This document shows positions 62,881 to 64,000 of a DNA stretch of 64,000 nt, piece by piece; position 1 is the stretch's first letter; each line of letters begins with the position of its first letter. The notes beneath the pieces were generated by a model, which was not told the DNA's origin, searched no databases, and was given only the letters and a program-made list of their open reading frames with translations. A program made the position numbers and the translations under genes. The DNA lies in contig VSDK01003626.1 of assembly GCA_009767595.1 (NCBI GenBank), positions 67,765-131,764 on the forward strand, given 5' to 3'. The stretch is from Symbiodinium kawagutii. Lineage: Eukaryota; Sar; Dinophyceae; Suessiales; Symbiodiniaceae.

Positions 62881-63306
62881 GTGATGGGGTGGGGCTCAGC
62901 TAGGGGATGTGGGGTGGGGATGGGGGCTGGGTTGAGGTGGGTTGTTAGGTTGGTTGGTTGAGGTGGGTTGAAGGGATGGTTGTTGCTAGGTTGGTTGTTG
63001 ATTGTTGAGGTTGGGGTAGGGTGGTGGTTGATGTTGTTGATTGGTGGTTGGTGATGCTGGTTGATGGTGGTTGTTGGTTGTTGATGATGGTTGTTGATGA
63101 TGGTTCCATGATGGGTATGATGCTTGATTTACTACCAAATTAAGACATTATACATTCTTATCAATGAATATCTATTCACTTCCAGGATGATCTCAAAACA
63201 AGTAATTATGATAAACAGTAATTTGCCACTAAATGTGATGTGAAGATAATAAGTCATGACATTTCAGCAATGACTTTCGTGACGCTGAGCCACCTCACCC
63301 TGCCAG
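62881..63306. other. Intron with GGTTGTTGATGG repeats
   Basis: GT-donor intron rich in GGTTGTTG/GTTGATGG words at 62,935-63,110. Confidence 0.6.
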
Positions 63307-63422
63307 TCGTAGCGGACTCCGCTGCACTGTGGTGACTTACACCAGCTGCATCAGCGGCTTCCACTGGAACCGGGCCGTGAAGCTCCTGCAGGAGGCTGCA
63401 GGCAGCGGCGGCCGCGTTGCAA
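63307..63422 (+). CDS. PPR protein exon (gene 3)
   Basis: After CCTGCCAG the first base completes the codon left by the previous exon, and the frame reads RSGLRCTVVTYTSCISGFHW, then NRAVKLLQEAAGSGG. TVVTYTSCISG is a standard PPR helix A. The phase match across the intron supports both exons. Confidence 0.75.
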
Positions 63423-64000
63423 GGGGAGGTCCAGCGGTTGATGAACGGCCAAATGGCGAGCTGGGTCAAGCAGTTAACCAACCAACTAATGGGGGATAAT
63501 AACCACCAATAATAGGGAACAAATGGTTTAATGATAGGGGAACCAGGGGTACAGGGTTTTGACCCATTGCCAAATGTTTGGAGGGTTGAAATCCGTTGGA
63601 ATGAATTGATTGGGGCATTTTGTTTTCAGGTGGATCTTTCAATACATGTTGGTTTTAAGGGTTCCCTATTTTGAGGACCCCCCATATGTTTTATCCATTC
63701 TTTTTGATGACCAAAAGTCGGTAGCGGAACATCCCAATAGTTTGACTAGTGCAGGGTCATTTTGGGATATTCTCGAGGTACCCGGTTTTTTTCTGGGATC
63801 TATGACCAATTTCATAAGAGGTTCGTTACTACAGTCACATCGCAAGTGTAACCCCAACTGCGCACTCAAGTATCACAACCAGTGACCCAAAATTTGGGAG
63901 CTTGTTTTCAGATGCAATTTTCCCTATGTTTATGGCTGGTGGTTAGCAAAGCCTTGACAAACCTCGTGCACTGCCGCAGGATGTCATTTGGAAACCGACT
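63423..64000. other. Spacer or intron, no gene seen
   Basis: Unique sequence with short frames only. The PPR gene presumably continues beyond the window. Confidence 0.45.

Noticed and set aside
1-64000. CRISPR arrays, bacterial operons, rRNA genes
   Set aside because: No regularly spaced repeats with unique spacers, no Shine-Dalgarno-led gene strings and no rRNA-like sequence were seen. The many exon-like blocks with splice borders argue for a eukaryote.
1-64000. Relict spliced-leader sequence at gene starts
   Set aside because: I looked for the CCATTTTGGCTCAAG core typical of dinoflagellate spliced leaders and did not find a convincing match.

Overview
The window looks like nuclear DNA of a dinoflagellate, most likely a Symbiodiniaceae-type genome. 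No single marker proves this. The evidence is many short plus-strand exons with long introns, candidate GC as well as GT splice donors, several pentatricopeptide-repeat (PPR) exons, leucine-rich-repeat (LRR) membrane proteins in tandem, and two large young retrotransposons, one carrying a cytosine-5 DNA methyltransferase. No bacterial operon structure, rRNA or convincing tRNA was seen.

Positions 1-18,200 hold a tandem array of one receptor-like gene family. The first copy is only a 3' half (about 990-4,320). Two truncated 5' LRR copies follow (6,380-7,400 and 7,649-8,530). A near-complete copy comes last (10,796-17,350): a short N-terminal exon, about 16 LRRs of 24 residues, a cysteine-rich extracellular stretch, a transmembrane segment, and a multi-pass C-terminal part that is a paralogue of the first copy. 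The spacers carry minisatellites.

Positions 20,100-25,710 hold PPR exons of one or two genes. Two phase-compatible PPR exons recur at the right end (62,717-63,422). From about 26,600 to 62,200 the plus strand carries isolated exons of 80-180 bases with good splice borders. They are separated by kilobases of ATGGTTGATGG/ACCATCAACC-type low-complexity DNA, and may belong to one or a few very long genes of unknown function.

Two full-length retrotransposons lie in this intron-like DNA, both on the plus strand. Element 1 (33,626-41,510) is a tyrosine-recombinase retrotransposon with the A1-ORFs-B1-A2-B2 split direct repeats of Ngaro/PAT elements. It has four overlapping ORFs, each stepped -1 from the one before, with a canonical A AAA AAG slippery heptamer between ORF2 and ORF3. 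Its pol ORF has a reverse transcriptase with YLDN in place of YxDD, and a DNMT3-like methyltransferase that sits inside the RNase H domain. Element 2 (43,108-50,865) is a Ty1/copia element with 154-bp identical LTRs, a GTTTC target duplication, and a single 2,426-residue Gag-Pol ORF with a long C-terminal extension that includes a transmembrane segment.

Exon limits are inferred by eye from splice-like borders, reading frame and comparison of paralogues. No transcript data were available, so single-exon calls away from the LRR, PPR and transposon genes are tentative.
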